From the NCBI RefSeq assembly GCF_016278385.1, contig NZ_JADQBY010000030.1, positions 1-64,000 of the forward strand: DNA of 64,000 nt. Reading direction: 5' to 3'. The position numbers and the translations under genes are program-made. Below the pieces are notes generated by a model. That model ran no database searches. It saw only the letters and a program-made list of their open reading frames with translations, and had not been told where the DNA came from. Position 1 is the stretch's first letter; each line of letters begins with the position of its first letter. The stretch comes from Methanolobus sp. (GTDB lineage Archaea > Halobacteriota > Methanosarcinia > Methanosarcinales > Methanosarcinaceae). Below are positions 28,917 through 37,887 of the stretch, one piece after another.

Positions 28917-30872
28917 TTGGAATGTGGTGTGGACATTACTTTGGACGAAAAACAGATTATCCTGGAAAAAAGGGACAGAGAGCTTGAATGCATTTACAGC
29001 ATCTCAGATCTTTTTGATCTGCATGTGCCTCTGAAATCCCTGCTAAAAGGTATTATACAAAGGCTGCAGCCAGCTTTTCTTTACCCGGAAGTTGCAGAGG
29101 TATGTATAGTTTTGAATGGAGATACATACAAAACAGATAAATTCGAGAAGAATATCAACTCTTTGCACAGTAATATAATAGTACATGGCACAAAAAGAGG
29201 TTCTCTTTGTGTCTCTTATTCTGAGGAACGTCCTTACCATGATATTGGTTCATTCCTGAAAGAGGAACAACGTTTATTGAATGTTATTACATCACGCCTT
29301 TGCAAGGTTATAGAGAGAAAAAATGTGGAAGAAGCTCTTTTAGATTCGGAAAAGAGATATAGGTTAATATTTGATGCTTCACCGCTGGGTATTTTTGTAG
29401 ATAACAACGGAACAATAACTCATTGCAACAGAAGTTTACTCAATATTTTTGGTGTACAGAAAGGCGACGTTGTCAATGCAGAAGTTTTAGATTACGTAAA
29501 TGATGAACGCTTAGGCCAACTTTTTTCAGGTTCCTTATCAGACAATAATTCTTTTTATGAAAATGAATACTCTGCAAGGATATCCGGCAGGGAGATTTTT
29601 TTAAGGTCGTATTATGTTCCCATCAGGTCAAAAGACAATAATATTGAAGGTGGTATCGGTCTTATTGCTGATATAACATCAAATAAAAACTCAGAAGAAG
29701 AATTACAAAACCAGAAAGAACTTCTCACAAGTACTTTCAATGCTCTTCAGGATCTGATTGTCGTTGTTGACCGGGAAATGAAAATAGTGACAAGTAACTG
29801 GAAGAGTGACATTATCTCTTCACCACAGGATAACAATCAACATCCTTTGATGTGTGATTCCTTCACCCATAATCTTTTCCCATGTGATCCATGTCCTGTT
29901 AAAGACGTTTTTTCAACAGGTAATATGAAAGAATTTGAATATACTGATTCTGTCGATAGCAGGGTAAGGGATTTCCGTATCTTCCCTGTTTATGATACAA
30001 AAGGTGATGTAGCAATGGCTGTAAGCCATATACGTGATATCACTGAGCGCAAGCAGACAGAGGAAGCATTAAAGAGTTCTACATATGAACTGGAACGTGC
30101 ATATGAAGAATTGAAGTCTCTGGATAAGCTCAAGGATGAATTTCTTTCAAACTTAAGGCATGAACTGAATACGCCTCTTACTTCTATTAAAGGGTTCAGT
30201 GAACTTTTGTACGATAGATCTCTGGGTCCTTTAAACGATAAACAGGCAAGTGCAATAGAGCGAGTAGTTATTAAAACACGTAAACTGCAGAATCTTATTG
30301 ATTCCCTGCTTTTTGTCAGCACAAGCCAGAACGGTACTATAAGGTATAATTTTGAACAAATTGAAGTCTCATCTCTCCTTAATGGTGTTGTGAATGTATT
30401 CTTTGACAAGATCAAGGAGAAAAATATGTCTATTCATATAGACTTTGCCTTTGATTCCATTTTAGTTGATGCTGACACAACATATCTTCCACAGGTTTTC
30501 CTCAATTTGATGGATAATGCAGTAAAATTCACTCCTGAGAATGGAACCATTACTCTTTCCGCCTTTAAGGAAGATAATGATGTCCATGTAGTTCTCGGAG
30601 ATACAGGTATTGGTATTTCTGAAAATGATATACAGGGTCTTTTCCAGAAATTCCACCAGATAGACAGTTCTTCAACAAGAAATTATGATGGTAATGGCCT
30701 TGGTCTTTACATAAGTAAAGTAATAGTGGAAAATCATAAAGGACGTATATGGATAGAAAGTGAAAAGGGGACCGGGACTGATGTCCATGTTCGTATCCCC
30801 TCTAAACAATCTCAGTTTTCAGACTCTTCAAGTTCACCCTCGGTATCTCGCGATAAACCCATACCAAGGTAA
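28917..30872 (+). CDS. Soluble multi-domain PAS sensor histidine kinase
   Basis: Cytoplasmic kinase of about 650 residues with no membrane helix. Residues 1-140 form a GAF-like region, followed by a PAS domain (about 145-260) and a second PAS (about 270-385) containing a Cys group (MCDSFTHNLFPCDPCP). HisKA has the phospho-acceptor His in FLSNLRHELNTPLTSIKGF (about 412). HATPase shows NLMDNAVKFTPENG (N box), DTGIGIS (G1) and GNGLGLYIS (G2). The start may be TTG at 28917 or GTG at 28929. No response regulator is adjacent. The last 61 bases overlap the convergent acetolactate decarboxylase gene. Confidence 0.9.
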   Translation: MECGVDITLDEKQIILEKRDRELECIYSISDLFDLHVPLKSLLKGIIQRLQPAFLYPEVAEVCIVLNGDTYKTDKFEKNINSLHSNIIVHGTKRGSLCVSYSEERPYHDIGSFLKEEQRLLNVITSRLCKVIERKNVEEALLDSEKRYRLIFDASPLGIFVDNNGTITHCNRSLLNIFGVQKGDVVNAEVLDYVNDERLGQLFSGSLSDNNSFYENEYSARISGREIFLRSYYVPIRSKDNNIEGGIGLIADITSNKNSEEELQNQKELLTSTFNALQDLIVVVDREMKIVTSNWKSDIISSPQDNNQHPLMCDSFTHNLFPCDPCPVKDVFSTGNMKEFEYTDSVDSRVRDFRIFPVYDTKGDVAMAVSHIRDITERKQTEEALKSSTYELERAYEELKSLDKLKDEFLSNLRHELNTPLTSIKGFSELLYDRSLGPLNDKQASAIERVVIKTRKLQNLIDSLLFVSTSQNGTIRYNFEQIEVSSLLNGVVNVFFDKIKEKNMSIHIDFAFDSILVDADTTYLPQVFLNLMDNAVKFTPENGTITLSAFKEDNDVHVVLGDTGIGISENDIQGLFQKFHQIDSSSTRNYDGNGLGLYISKVIVENHKGRIWIESEKGTGTDVHVRIPSKQSQFSDSSSSPSVSRDKPIPR

Positions 30873-31654
30873 TTCTTATTTGTTGGCAGTTCAAGGTATA
30901 TTTCATCCGTGCTGTCAATTTCTACAGTCCCTGAGCTGATTACATAGTCCAGTATGTGTCCACCTGTATTTTTCTCCTGGTTGATGAAATGAAGGTGAAA
31001 TCCCGGAACATTGATACCACTTACATAATCTGGCATCCAGTATCCCACAATTGTCCCTTCTGTGTTATTGAACTCAAAGACTGACTGGTCTTTTGTCACG
31101 TCGACAAGTCTGGGATAAGGTTTTTCCTGTGCTGCTACACTACGTGTTTTCATGTAGCTGAAATTTCCTGTGATCTTAACAGCATACATCACATTCTGGC
31201 TGGGAAGAAGTCCTTCGATATATTCTGCCATCTGCTTACTGTCTATCTGTTCATCTACGGTTCCTTGAATATCTGTTTCAAAGAAAGTGACAGCTGCAAA
31301 GGGTGATGTTTCAGTATCTCCAGCCTCATAGACATTTCCGTCTGCTTTTATCTGATAAATTACACCATCAAGTTCCAGCATTTCTCCGTCAAGATCTTCA
31401 AATGTTCCAAGTCCGAAGTCACCGTTTTCTTTCAGGTTACCGCAACTTATTTCTCCGTCATAAACACCTTCAAGCAGGGCGTTAATTGTAGAAAACTGGT
31501 ATATTGTATCAGTTTTTGTGTTCCCTGTTGGATTAATGGTTTCAGGACTATCAGCACTATATGCAGTGTTTTCTATTTCTTCACCGATACAACCACCTGC
31601 AGTGATTGAAAAGATAACAATCATTGTCAAAATATAAAATTTTACTAGTTTCAT
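30812..31654 (-). CDS. Secreted lipoprotein alpha-acetolactate decarboxylase
   Basis: About 280 residues. The enzyme family converts 2-acetolactate to acetoin and CO2. The start at 31654 is preferred because TGAGG lies five bases ahead; an ATG four codons upstream lacks such a site. The N-terminus is a lipoprotein signal with lipobox TAGGC, so the mature protein should be tethered outside the membrane. The body has IYQFSTINALLEGVYDG, the conserved YPRLVDVTKDQ and the metal site FHLHF plus GGHILDY that supplies zinc-binding histidines. It is convergent with, and overlaps by 61 bases, the sensor kinase gene. An extracellular location is odd for a step using cytoplasmic acetolactate. Confidence 0.85.
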   Translation of the reverse strand: MKLVKFYILTMIVIFSITAGGCIGEEIENTAYSADSPETINPTGNTKTDTIYQFSTINALLEGVYDGEISCGNLKENGDFGLGTFEDLDGEMLELDGVIYQIKADGNVYEAGDTETSPFAAVTFFETDIQGTVDEQIDSKQMAEYIEGLLPSQNVMYAVKITGNFSYMKTRSVAAQEKPYPRLVDVTKDQSVFEFNNTEGTIVGYWMPDYVSGINVPGFHLHFINQEKNTGGHILDYVISSGTVEIDSTDEIYLELPTNKNYLGMGLSRDTEGELEESEN

Positions 31655-31799
31655 CAAATTCCTCATGAGATAAGAATCATACTATGATATCATTATATAT
31701 TAACTATTTTATAAAAAGATACTGTGTAGTTATCGTTTAAACTTCACATTGTATAATGGGAGAAAGCTGCTACCATTAAAAAATAAAAAAAGTAAAAAT

Positions 31800-32273
31800 T
31801 TATGCTGCAGTTTCACTGATAATGTTATTGAGATTAAGAAGGATAAGCAATCTGTCATTTAGCTTTCCAACACCTTTAAGGTAGTCAGCATTTACTTTTT
31901 GTGCGATTATTTCCGGTGTCTGCTCAATGTTTGAACTTTTCAGGCGTATAACTTCACTTACTGAATCCACAACCAATCCTACGATAGTACCTTCAATATC
32001 AACGACTACAATTCGTGATTCATCTGTTATTTCCTTAGAAGACATTCCAAATCGTTTGTCAATATCCATAACAACGATTATTTTTCCTCTTAAGTTGATA
32101 AATCCTTTTATGTAATCAGGAGTTTTTGGAATCCTTGTTATTTCAGGCATTCGGATTATTTCTTGTACCTGCATTATATTAATACCGAATTCTTCAACAC
32201 CCAGGCTGAAGATCACAAGTTGTTGAAGGTCATCACCAACATTATTTACGTAACTGTCACTAACTTTAGCCAT
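31800..32273 (-). CDS. cheW: CheW-type chemotaxis coupling protein
   Basis: Single CheW domain of 157 residues: QLVIFSLGVEEFGINIMQVQEI, GFINLRGKIIVVMDI and VGLVVDSVSEVIRL are the characteristic strands. CheW bridges chemoreceptors and the CheA kinase at the membrane. It has a strong GAGGTGA ribosome site and appears to stand alone; no cheA, receptor or archaellum gene lies in the window. In such cases it may serve a chemosensory cluster elsewhere. Confidence 0.92.
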   Translation of the reverse strand: MAKVSDSYVNNVGDDLQQLVIFSLGVEEFGINIMQVQEIIRMPEITRIPKTPDYIKGFINLRGKIIVVMDIDKRFGMSSKEITDESRIVVVDIEGTIVGLVVDSVSEVIRLKSSNIEQTPEIIAQKVNADYLKGVGKLNDRLLILLNLNNIISETAA

Positions 32274-32504
32274 AGTTTCACCTCAATAAATGCGGAATTG
32301 CATTAGCACACTACAATCCTTTGATAAATAATAATTAAATTAATATATTCCAGTTACTATAAATACTTTCTCTTAGGTTGCAGAAGTTTCATTTAGTATT
32401 CCGATAACTTTCAAAAAACCGATTCTTATTTAAGTATTTAGACCAATACCACGCTGCTAATCAGGATTACTTTTCAGTTACATTTTATAATCACGAGGGT
32501 TCAC

Positions 32505-33986
32505 ATGAGCGATATTTTACGTAGAGGACGCTTATCTTCAACACCTGATGAAGATATGATAAATTTCACATCATCAATGTCTGCTGATAAATGGATATTT
32601 GAGGCTGATATCCTTGTGGACATGGCTCACACGGTCATGTTGCATGAGCAGGGAATTATAAAGGAGAAGGACTGCAGCAGCATTCTGAAAGGGCTTCTTA
32701 AAATAAAGGAAGAAGGCATTGAGGAGCTAGACCACAGTTATGAGGATATCCACATCTCACTGGAGTCCAGGCTTATAGATATGGTAGGTGAGGATACAGG
32801 AGGCAGGATGCACTCCGGGCGCTCCCGTAATGATGAGGTTGCAACCTGTATCAGGATCAGATTGCGGGATGAGTTATTGTCTTTAATGGAAGAACTTTCC
32901 GGGCTTCGTAAGACCCTGCTTGAAAAGGCTTCTGAGAACACAGAGACGCTAATGCCAGGTTTCACTCATCTTCAACATGCACAACCCACGACCTTTGCGC
33001 ATCATCTTGTTGCACATTCCGATGCCATAGGAAGGGATATTGAGCGTATAATCGGTGCATTCTCAAGGGTGAACAAGTGTCCGCTTGGTTCTGCAGCTTT
33101 TGCATCTACTGGTTTTGATCTTGATCGTGAAAGAACACGTTCTCTTCTTGGATTTGATGATGTTCTCGGAAACTCAATGGATGCGGTAAGCACACGAGAT
33201 TTCCTGATCGAATCTGCATCTGCAATGTCCAATATCATGGTAAATCTAAGCAAGATGGCAGAGGAGATAATTATCTGGTCCAGTTCGGAATTTTCTTTCG
33301 TTGAACTTGATGATATGTATTCTTCTACATCTTCCATCATGCCACAGAAGAAGAATCCGGATTCCGCCGAGCTTGTACGGGGTAAGGCTGGCACGGTTAT
33401 CGGTTCATTGATGGCTCTCCTTTCACTTTGTAAGGCGCTCCCATTAAGTTACAACCGTGATCTTCAGGAAGCAACGCCCAATATGTGGCGTGCAGTGGAA
33501 ACTACCAGAAGTGCTGTTCGTATCACTAAAGGTATGGTAGCTACCATGAAAGTGAACACTGAATCTATGGCTGAAAAGTCAGTGTTAGGGTTTACGACTG
33601 CAACAGAACTTGCCGATACCATGGTTAGGGTGGCTGGCATTCCTTTCAGGACTGCTCACCAAATTGTTGGTGTGCTTGCACGAGGAAATGGAAATCCGAA
33701 TATGGAAGAGATAGATGCAGTGGCAAAAGATGTACTTGGCGAATGTTTGAGTGACAGGGGTCTTACAGCTGAAATAGTCAAAGAGGCACTTGACCCAGTT
33801 CTCAACATCAGCAGAAGGGCTATTATAGGTGGTCCTGCGCCGGTTGAGATGAAAAGGGCAATAGAGAGCCGTCTGAAAGAACTTGAGAACACAAAGACAA
33901 GTATAACGGGCCTAAATAGCAGTATTGATAATTCATTGAAGGCTCTGTTCAGCGTTGTTGAAGCCTATACGGGAAAAGAGGCTTAA
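32505..33986 (+). CDS. argH: Argininosuccinate lyase
   Basis: Enzyme of 493 residues in the fumarase/aspartase superfamily that splits argininosuccinate into arginine and fumarate, the last step of arginine synthesis. The superfamily signature is SSIMPQKKNPDSAE (about 277-290). THLQHAQPTTFAHHL carries the catalytic-site histidine and GRMHSGRSRNDEVAT is the N-terminal substrate motif. ATG at 32505 has GAGG ahead. It appears monocistronic, with 79 bases to gatD, whose expression may be linked. Confidence 0.96.
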   Translation: MSDILRRGRLSSTPDEDMINFTSSMSADKWIFEADILVDMAHTVMLHEQGIIKEKDCSSILKGLLKIKEEGIEELDHSYEDIHISLESRLIDMVGEDTGGRMHSGRSRNDEVATCIRIRLRDELLSLMEELSGLRKTLLEKASENTETLMPGFTHLQHAQPTTFAHHLVAHSDAIGRDIERIIGAFSRVNKCPLGSAAFASTGFDLDRERTRSLLGFDDVLGNSMDAVSTRDFLIESASAMSNIMVNLSKMAEEIIIWSSSEFSFVELDDMYSSTSSIMPQKKNPDSAELVRGKAGTVIGSLMALLSLCKALPLSYNRDLQEATPNMWRAVETTRSAVRITKGMVATMKVNTESMAEKSVLGFTTATELADTMVRVAGIPFRTAHQIVGVLARGNGNPNMEEIDAVAKDVLGECLSDRGLTAEIVKEALDPVLNISRRAIIGGPAPVEMKRAIESRLKELENTKTSITGLNSSIDNSLKALFSVVEAYTGKEA

Positions 33987-34065
33987 GCAGCCATAATAAT
34001 TGAACTCTTATTAATGCATTAGAAATGAGATATGTATGATACTTAATGATAATCAAGGGATAATT

Positions 34066-35319
34066 ATGGAATTTGAAGAGGGTGACAGAGTAAAGGTCAA
34101 AAAGGCCGGTGTGGAATACGAAGGCATTGTCATGCCCAGTACTACCGGTCATATTATTATAAAGATGGTCAGTGGTTACAATGCAGGGATCGATCCTAAG
34201 GGTGCCACTGTCACGATAGTACAAAAGAAGCAGGATATGGAAGCTTCCTTTAAAGTTGCAGGTAAAGCCGAAGTAAAGGCAAAGAAAGGTCTTCCTAAGG
34301 TATCCATCCTGTCAACAGGAGGGACAATTGCCAGTAAGATAGATTACAGGACTGGTGCTGTGACCTCCCAGTTCTCGGCTGACGATATTCTGCAGGCTAT
34401 TCCTGAACTCACAGAGATCGCCAATTTCAGTGGCAAGGCAATCTACAATATTCTCTCTGAGAATATGAAGGTGGACTACTGGCAGGAGCTGTCAAGAGCT
34501 GTTGTGGAAGAGATTAAAAATGGTGCTGCTGGTATAATAATTGCTCACGGTACTGACACCATGATGTACTCTGCCGCTGCATTGTCATTTATGGTCGATA
34601 CTCCCGTTCCAATTGTATTTGTAGGTTCCCAGAGAAGTGCTGACAGACCAAGCAGTGATAATGCCATGAATGCCATATGCGCTGCAAAGGTTGCTGTGAG
34701 TGATATTGCAGAGGTTACAGTTGTTATGCACAGTGATGGTTCAGATGACAGTTGCTCTATCCACCGTGCGACCAAGGTTCGCAAGATGCACACATCCAGA
34801 AGGGATGCTTTTAGATCAATTAACTCTGATCCAATTGGTTATGTGGACTATGCTACTGGTGAAATCATCACTTCACTTTCATACGTTAAAAGAGATGAAA
34901 AGGAACTGTCACTTAGTGACTCTCTTGAACCTAAGTGTGCTCTTGTAAAATTCACTCCCGGTTCAAGTCCTGATATTCTTGGCTATTTCATTGATGCTGG
35001 ATATAAGGGCATAGTTATCGAAGGAACGGGACTTGGACACGTATCCACTGACTGGATTCCACAGATCGAGAGGGCAACATCTCAGAAGATTCCTGTGCTG
35101 ATCACTTCACAATGCCTACATGGCAGAATATGTGACAGGGTTTACGACACAGGCAGGGATATCTTAAAAGCCGGTGCCATAGAAGGTGAGGATATTCTCC
35201 CGGAAGTTGCTCTTGTAAAGATGATGTGGGTACTTGGCCAGACACAGGATTATGATGCTGTAGTTGATATGCTCAAAGAGAGTGTCAGGTGCGAGATCAA
35301 CGAGAGGAGCCTTGTGTAG
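34066..35319 (+). CDS. gatD: Glutamyl-tRNA(Gln) amidotransferase subunit D
   Basis: Archaeal GatD of about 417 residues, an asparaginase-like glutaminase that provides ammonia to GatE for making Gln-tRNA(Gln). The start at 34066 (MEFEEGD) is chosen because AAGGGA precedes it; a frame opening at 34036 adds ten residues. The N-terminal SH3-like domain (about 1-75) is followed by the asparaginase domain with [13 protein letters not shown] (catalytic Thr) and [11 protein letters not shown] (second Thr-Asp pair). The partner gatE is not next to it in this window, unlike in many methanogens where the two are adjacent. Confidence 0.95.
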   Translation: MEFEEGDRVKVKKAGVEYEGIVMPSTTGHIIIKMVSGYNAGIDPKGATVTIVQKKQDMEASFKVAGKAEVKAKKGLPKVSILSTGGTIASKIDYRTGAVTSQFSADDILQAIPELTEIANFSGKAIYNILSENMKVDYWQELSRAVVEEIKNGAAGIIIAHGTDTMMYSAAALSFMVDTPVPIVFVGSQRSADRPSSDNAMNAICAAKVAVSDIAEVTVVMHSDGSDDSCSIHRATKVRKMHTSRRDAFRSINSDPIGYVDYATGEIITSLSYVKRDEKELSLSDSLEPKCALVKFTPGSSPDILGYFIDAGYKGIVIEGTGLGHVSTDWIPQIERATSQKIPVLITSQCLHGRICDRVYDTGRDILKAGAIEGEDILPEVALVKMMWVLGQTQDYDAVVDMLKESVRCEINERSLV

Positions 35320-35520
35320 ACCTTCAAGTTCATTTATGGCAGGATCCATTAAATCCGTTTGTAGTAATTAGGTTTATAACGAATAAATGATTGCTAAAAG
35401 GGGTTTATTCACATTCTTATTATTTATTTAACCCCATTTTAAGCATTTTATTTGGTTTAGACTCTGTAAAATATTAAAATAGTACTATGATTGTTACTAA
35501 CATGGTTAATCAGGATTGAT

Positions 35521-35740
35521 ATGACAAGATTAAGGATTATCGCAGACAATAACGGACATCTGCATAAACTTCACTGGATGCCCTGAAATTTGTGGCAACG
35601 TACTGTATGCCTTATATCAATCCTGAAGTAGTCCTCAAGCATTTTACCTTGGGCAACGCCTGTTCATGGGCAACCTATGAGATAGCATGAGCACATTACG
35701 AGAAATACAGAAACTCATTCAGGTTTGTAGAAATCTCCAT
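35521..35740 (+). pseudogene. Decayed coding relic in the gatD-surface-protein spacer
   Basis: Within the 586-base spacer 35320-35905 a short frame from ATG 35521 stops after 21 codons, while another frame reads DALKFVATYCMPYINPEVVL and continues for some 30 more codons with plausible residue use before a TGA, and then a little further. This looks like a degenerate gene or transposase tail, but I do not recognise the family. The rest of the spacer is AT-rich promoter sequence for the next gene. Confidence 0.25.
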
Positions 35741-35905
35741 ATTAACAATAAGCACAACTTTGACATACATATCTAGTCTAGTTTGCACTATCACTTGAAT
35801 GAAAAATTCTACAAAAGAACAATACAGAATATATAAGAAATGTGATACAATCTCAAAAAAAATAAGAACTATTATTTCATGTTATCAGTAATAGTCATTT
35901 GAGAG

Positions 35906-36592
35906 GTGGTAATTATTTTAAAGAATAAATTGAATACCTTAAAGTTTTGCATATGTTTAATTTGTGCAATACTGCTTGTGAGTAACACAACTTGTGCGCT
36001 AGGAAATACTTCTGTAAATGAAAGTTCTTCAAATGAAACAACAACGACAACAACTCAAGACATTGAAGAAAGCGTTGCAGGTAAATTCCGTCTTGCACCA
36101 TCTGTAAGTTTAACATCAACAAAAAATACAGTTGAGACGACTGACCCGGCACTTATTAGCTTGTCAATGATTAATCCTTCTGTTAATGATGTAAACCTGG
36201 CAGTCGATGTTATCATAAAGGCACCAAGCGGAGTATATGTCACTGCAACAAGCTTTGCAAGCAGTGGTTCTAATCAGAATATAGGGAACTTTATCGTCAG
36301 ACCCGGAGAAGAGAACCACGTAACAATTCAAATAACTTCAACAGAAATAGGTGAGAAAGCGCTGGAATCCCAGGTAATCTACTATCCAGAAGGTAATAAA
36401 GACGAGTACAGAATGCTTCAACAGACCATGTCCGTTTTTGTCGAAGAGAAATCAGAAGAAATACCTCCTGAAGCAGTGGAAGAAGAAGATGAAGAAAACG
36501 AAGACAATGGCCAGATAGTCATTCCTGGTTTCTCATTTGTTACTTCTATAGCCTGCTTATCTATCGCCTTATTCTTGTTTAGAAGAAAATAA
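35906..36592 (+). CDS. PGF-CTERM surface protein A (minimal copy)
   Basis: Secreted protein of about 228 residues. A signal peptide (hydrophobic CICLICAILLVSNTTCA) is followed by a Thr/Ser-rich linker, a roughly 115-residue beta-rich domain (FRLAPSVSLTSTKNTVETTD onward, about 61-175), an acidic linker of Glu/Asp repeats and a C-terminal sorting signal (IPGFSFVTSIACLSIALFLF, then basic). PGF-CTERM proteins are cut and lipid-anchored by archaeosortase A. GTG at 35906 is the only usual start near the signal peptide, but the GAGAGGTGG site overlaps it, so a start a few codons later (non-ATG) is possible. The central 287 bases are identical to part of surface protein B. It is followed after 20 bases by a polytopic partner gene. 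Confidence 0.82.
   Translation: MVIILKNKLNTLKFCICLICAILLVSNTTCALGNTSVNESSSNETTTTTTQDIEESVAGKFRLAPSVSLTSTKNTVETTDPALISLSMINPSVNDVNLAVDVIIKAPSGVYVTATSFASSGSNQNIGNFIVRPGEENHVTIQITSTEIGEKALESQVIYYPEGNKDEYRMLQQTMSVFVEEKSEEIPPEAVEEEDEENEDNGQIVIPGFSFVTSIACLSIALFLFRRK
36086..36372 (+). repeat. 287-bp perfect direct repeat, copy 1
   Basis: Base-for-base identical to 39019-39305 by direct comparison, with divergence starting immediately on both sides. It encodes most of the shared membrane-proximal domain of surface proteins A and B. Confidence 0.95.
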
Positions 36593-36612
36593 ATTTTGAT
36601 GATGTGATATGA

Positions 36613-37620
36613 TTGGCAAATGCAGAGATTGGTATCATTAGTCTCTTACTGATACCTTTTTATTTTTTACTTGTGATACTTTCTCTGCTAGCAATTCAAA
36701 ATATTTTAATAAGTAAAACAAATCACCATTTGACCTGTATCTCTTATAAACACCCCTGTCTTTATAGATCAATGAATTGGTGGGCAGTTTTCGTTCAAGA
36801 ATTAAGCCATGCGATAATTGCTTTTCTTACTAAGAATGAAGTAAAGGAATTCAAAGTAACTTCAAAGGGAGGACATGTTATTCATGAAAATAGTCGCAAA
36901 TCCGGATTTTTTCAGTGGTTGGCAAATCAAGCAATAAGTGCAGCACCCTCTTTAGTTCCACCCCTTTTTGCAATGTTTTTCTTCCTAAAATTTGAATATA
37001 TTAATCTGTCTGAATCATCAATTGTTTTTAACTCTCTGGAATACACATACATTTTCTCTAATTTATATCTCATGCAACTTCCAGTTTTGATCGAAACATT
37101 AGGTTCAATGATAATTAATCTGAATTTAATAGATATCAATGATCTAATAATAGTAATCATGCTAATTTTTTCATTCTCTGCTGCAACTCCAAGTTCAATC
37201 AAAAAAGAAGAATATGGAATTCAGGGAGATCTCCAATCAATTATAGAAAGATTCAGTACATACCCTATATTCACAATTTATTTTATTTTGCTGCTTGTTG
37301 TTCTTTTTTGGACACTTGTATATTTTAATATAAACCTATTAATGTTGATTATTATTTTTTTGATGCTGCTGCCAATAGTATCCCTTTACGGATTGTTATT
37401 GAATATATTATTCACAAAAATTGTATATATGGCTGACAAGGTCCCCCTTCTTGTTTCAATTGGGGCTATTTTTATTTCAATTGTCTATTACATCTATTCC
37501 CCTTATTTTCTGGCAAGGCAATCTACTACAAACATTACAAGCCTGATTTTGTTAGTATCAATTTTAAAATTAGGCAGTACAGGTAAAATAAAAAGGTTCT
37601 TCTCAGTATTATGTGAATAA
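36613..37620 (+). CDS. Polytopic membrane protein with degenerate HExxH (QELSH) motif
   Basis: Membrane protein of 335 residues with about seven helices and a TTG start preceded by GTGAT. After the first helix, the second carries FVQELSHAIIAFL (QELSH at 62-66), exactly where M50-type intramembrane metalloproteases have HELSH, followed by a GG-containing strand (KVTSKGGHVIHE). The Glu and second His are kept but the first zinc ligand is Gln. The decayed sister copy at 39517-39990 encodes HELSH at this place. Its position 20 bases after surface protein A, repeated in the second copy, suggests a dedicated partner in processing or anchoring. Family membership is inferred from the motif and topology. 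Confidence 0.7.
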   Translation: MANAEIGIISLLLIPFYFLLVILSLLAIQNILISKTNHHLTCISYKHPCLYRSMNWWAVFVQELSHAIIAFLTKNEVKEFKVTSKGGHVIHENSRKSGFFQWLANQAISAAPSLVPPLFAMFFFLKFEYINLSESSIVFNSLEYTYIFSNLYLMQLPVLIETLGSMIINLNLIDINDLIIVIMLIFSFSAATPSSIKKEEYGIQGDLQSIIERFSTYPIFTIYFILLLVVLFWTLVYFNINLLMLIIIFLMLLPIVSLYGLLLNILFTKIVYMADKVPLLVSIGAIFISIVYYIYSPYFLARQSTTNITSLILLVSILKLGSTGKIKRFFSVLCE

Positions 37621-37887
37621 ATTTGCATAATATTGGATTAAATACTTTTGAAAAATTGGTTGTTGAGGTTGATTTGGATATACTTCATCCTTGATGTTTC
37701 TTTGCATTCCCATCACAGAAACTGTAAGCTTATAGGTAATTATTGTATATTTTGAATAAAAAAAACAAATCGAAAAGCATAAATCCAGTTACATAGCAAA
37801 TCTGATATTGCTTATAACCACAAAGAATAAGATTTCAAATATACATAACTGGTTTATAAATGTAATATAAAAGATGAGTGTGTGTCA

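Noticed and set aside
35458-35472. GACTCTGTAAAAT as another insertion-sequence end
   Set aside because: It matches the L-type terminus only with a deletion and further changes, without partner end or flanking duplication.
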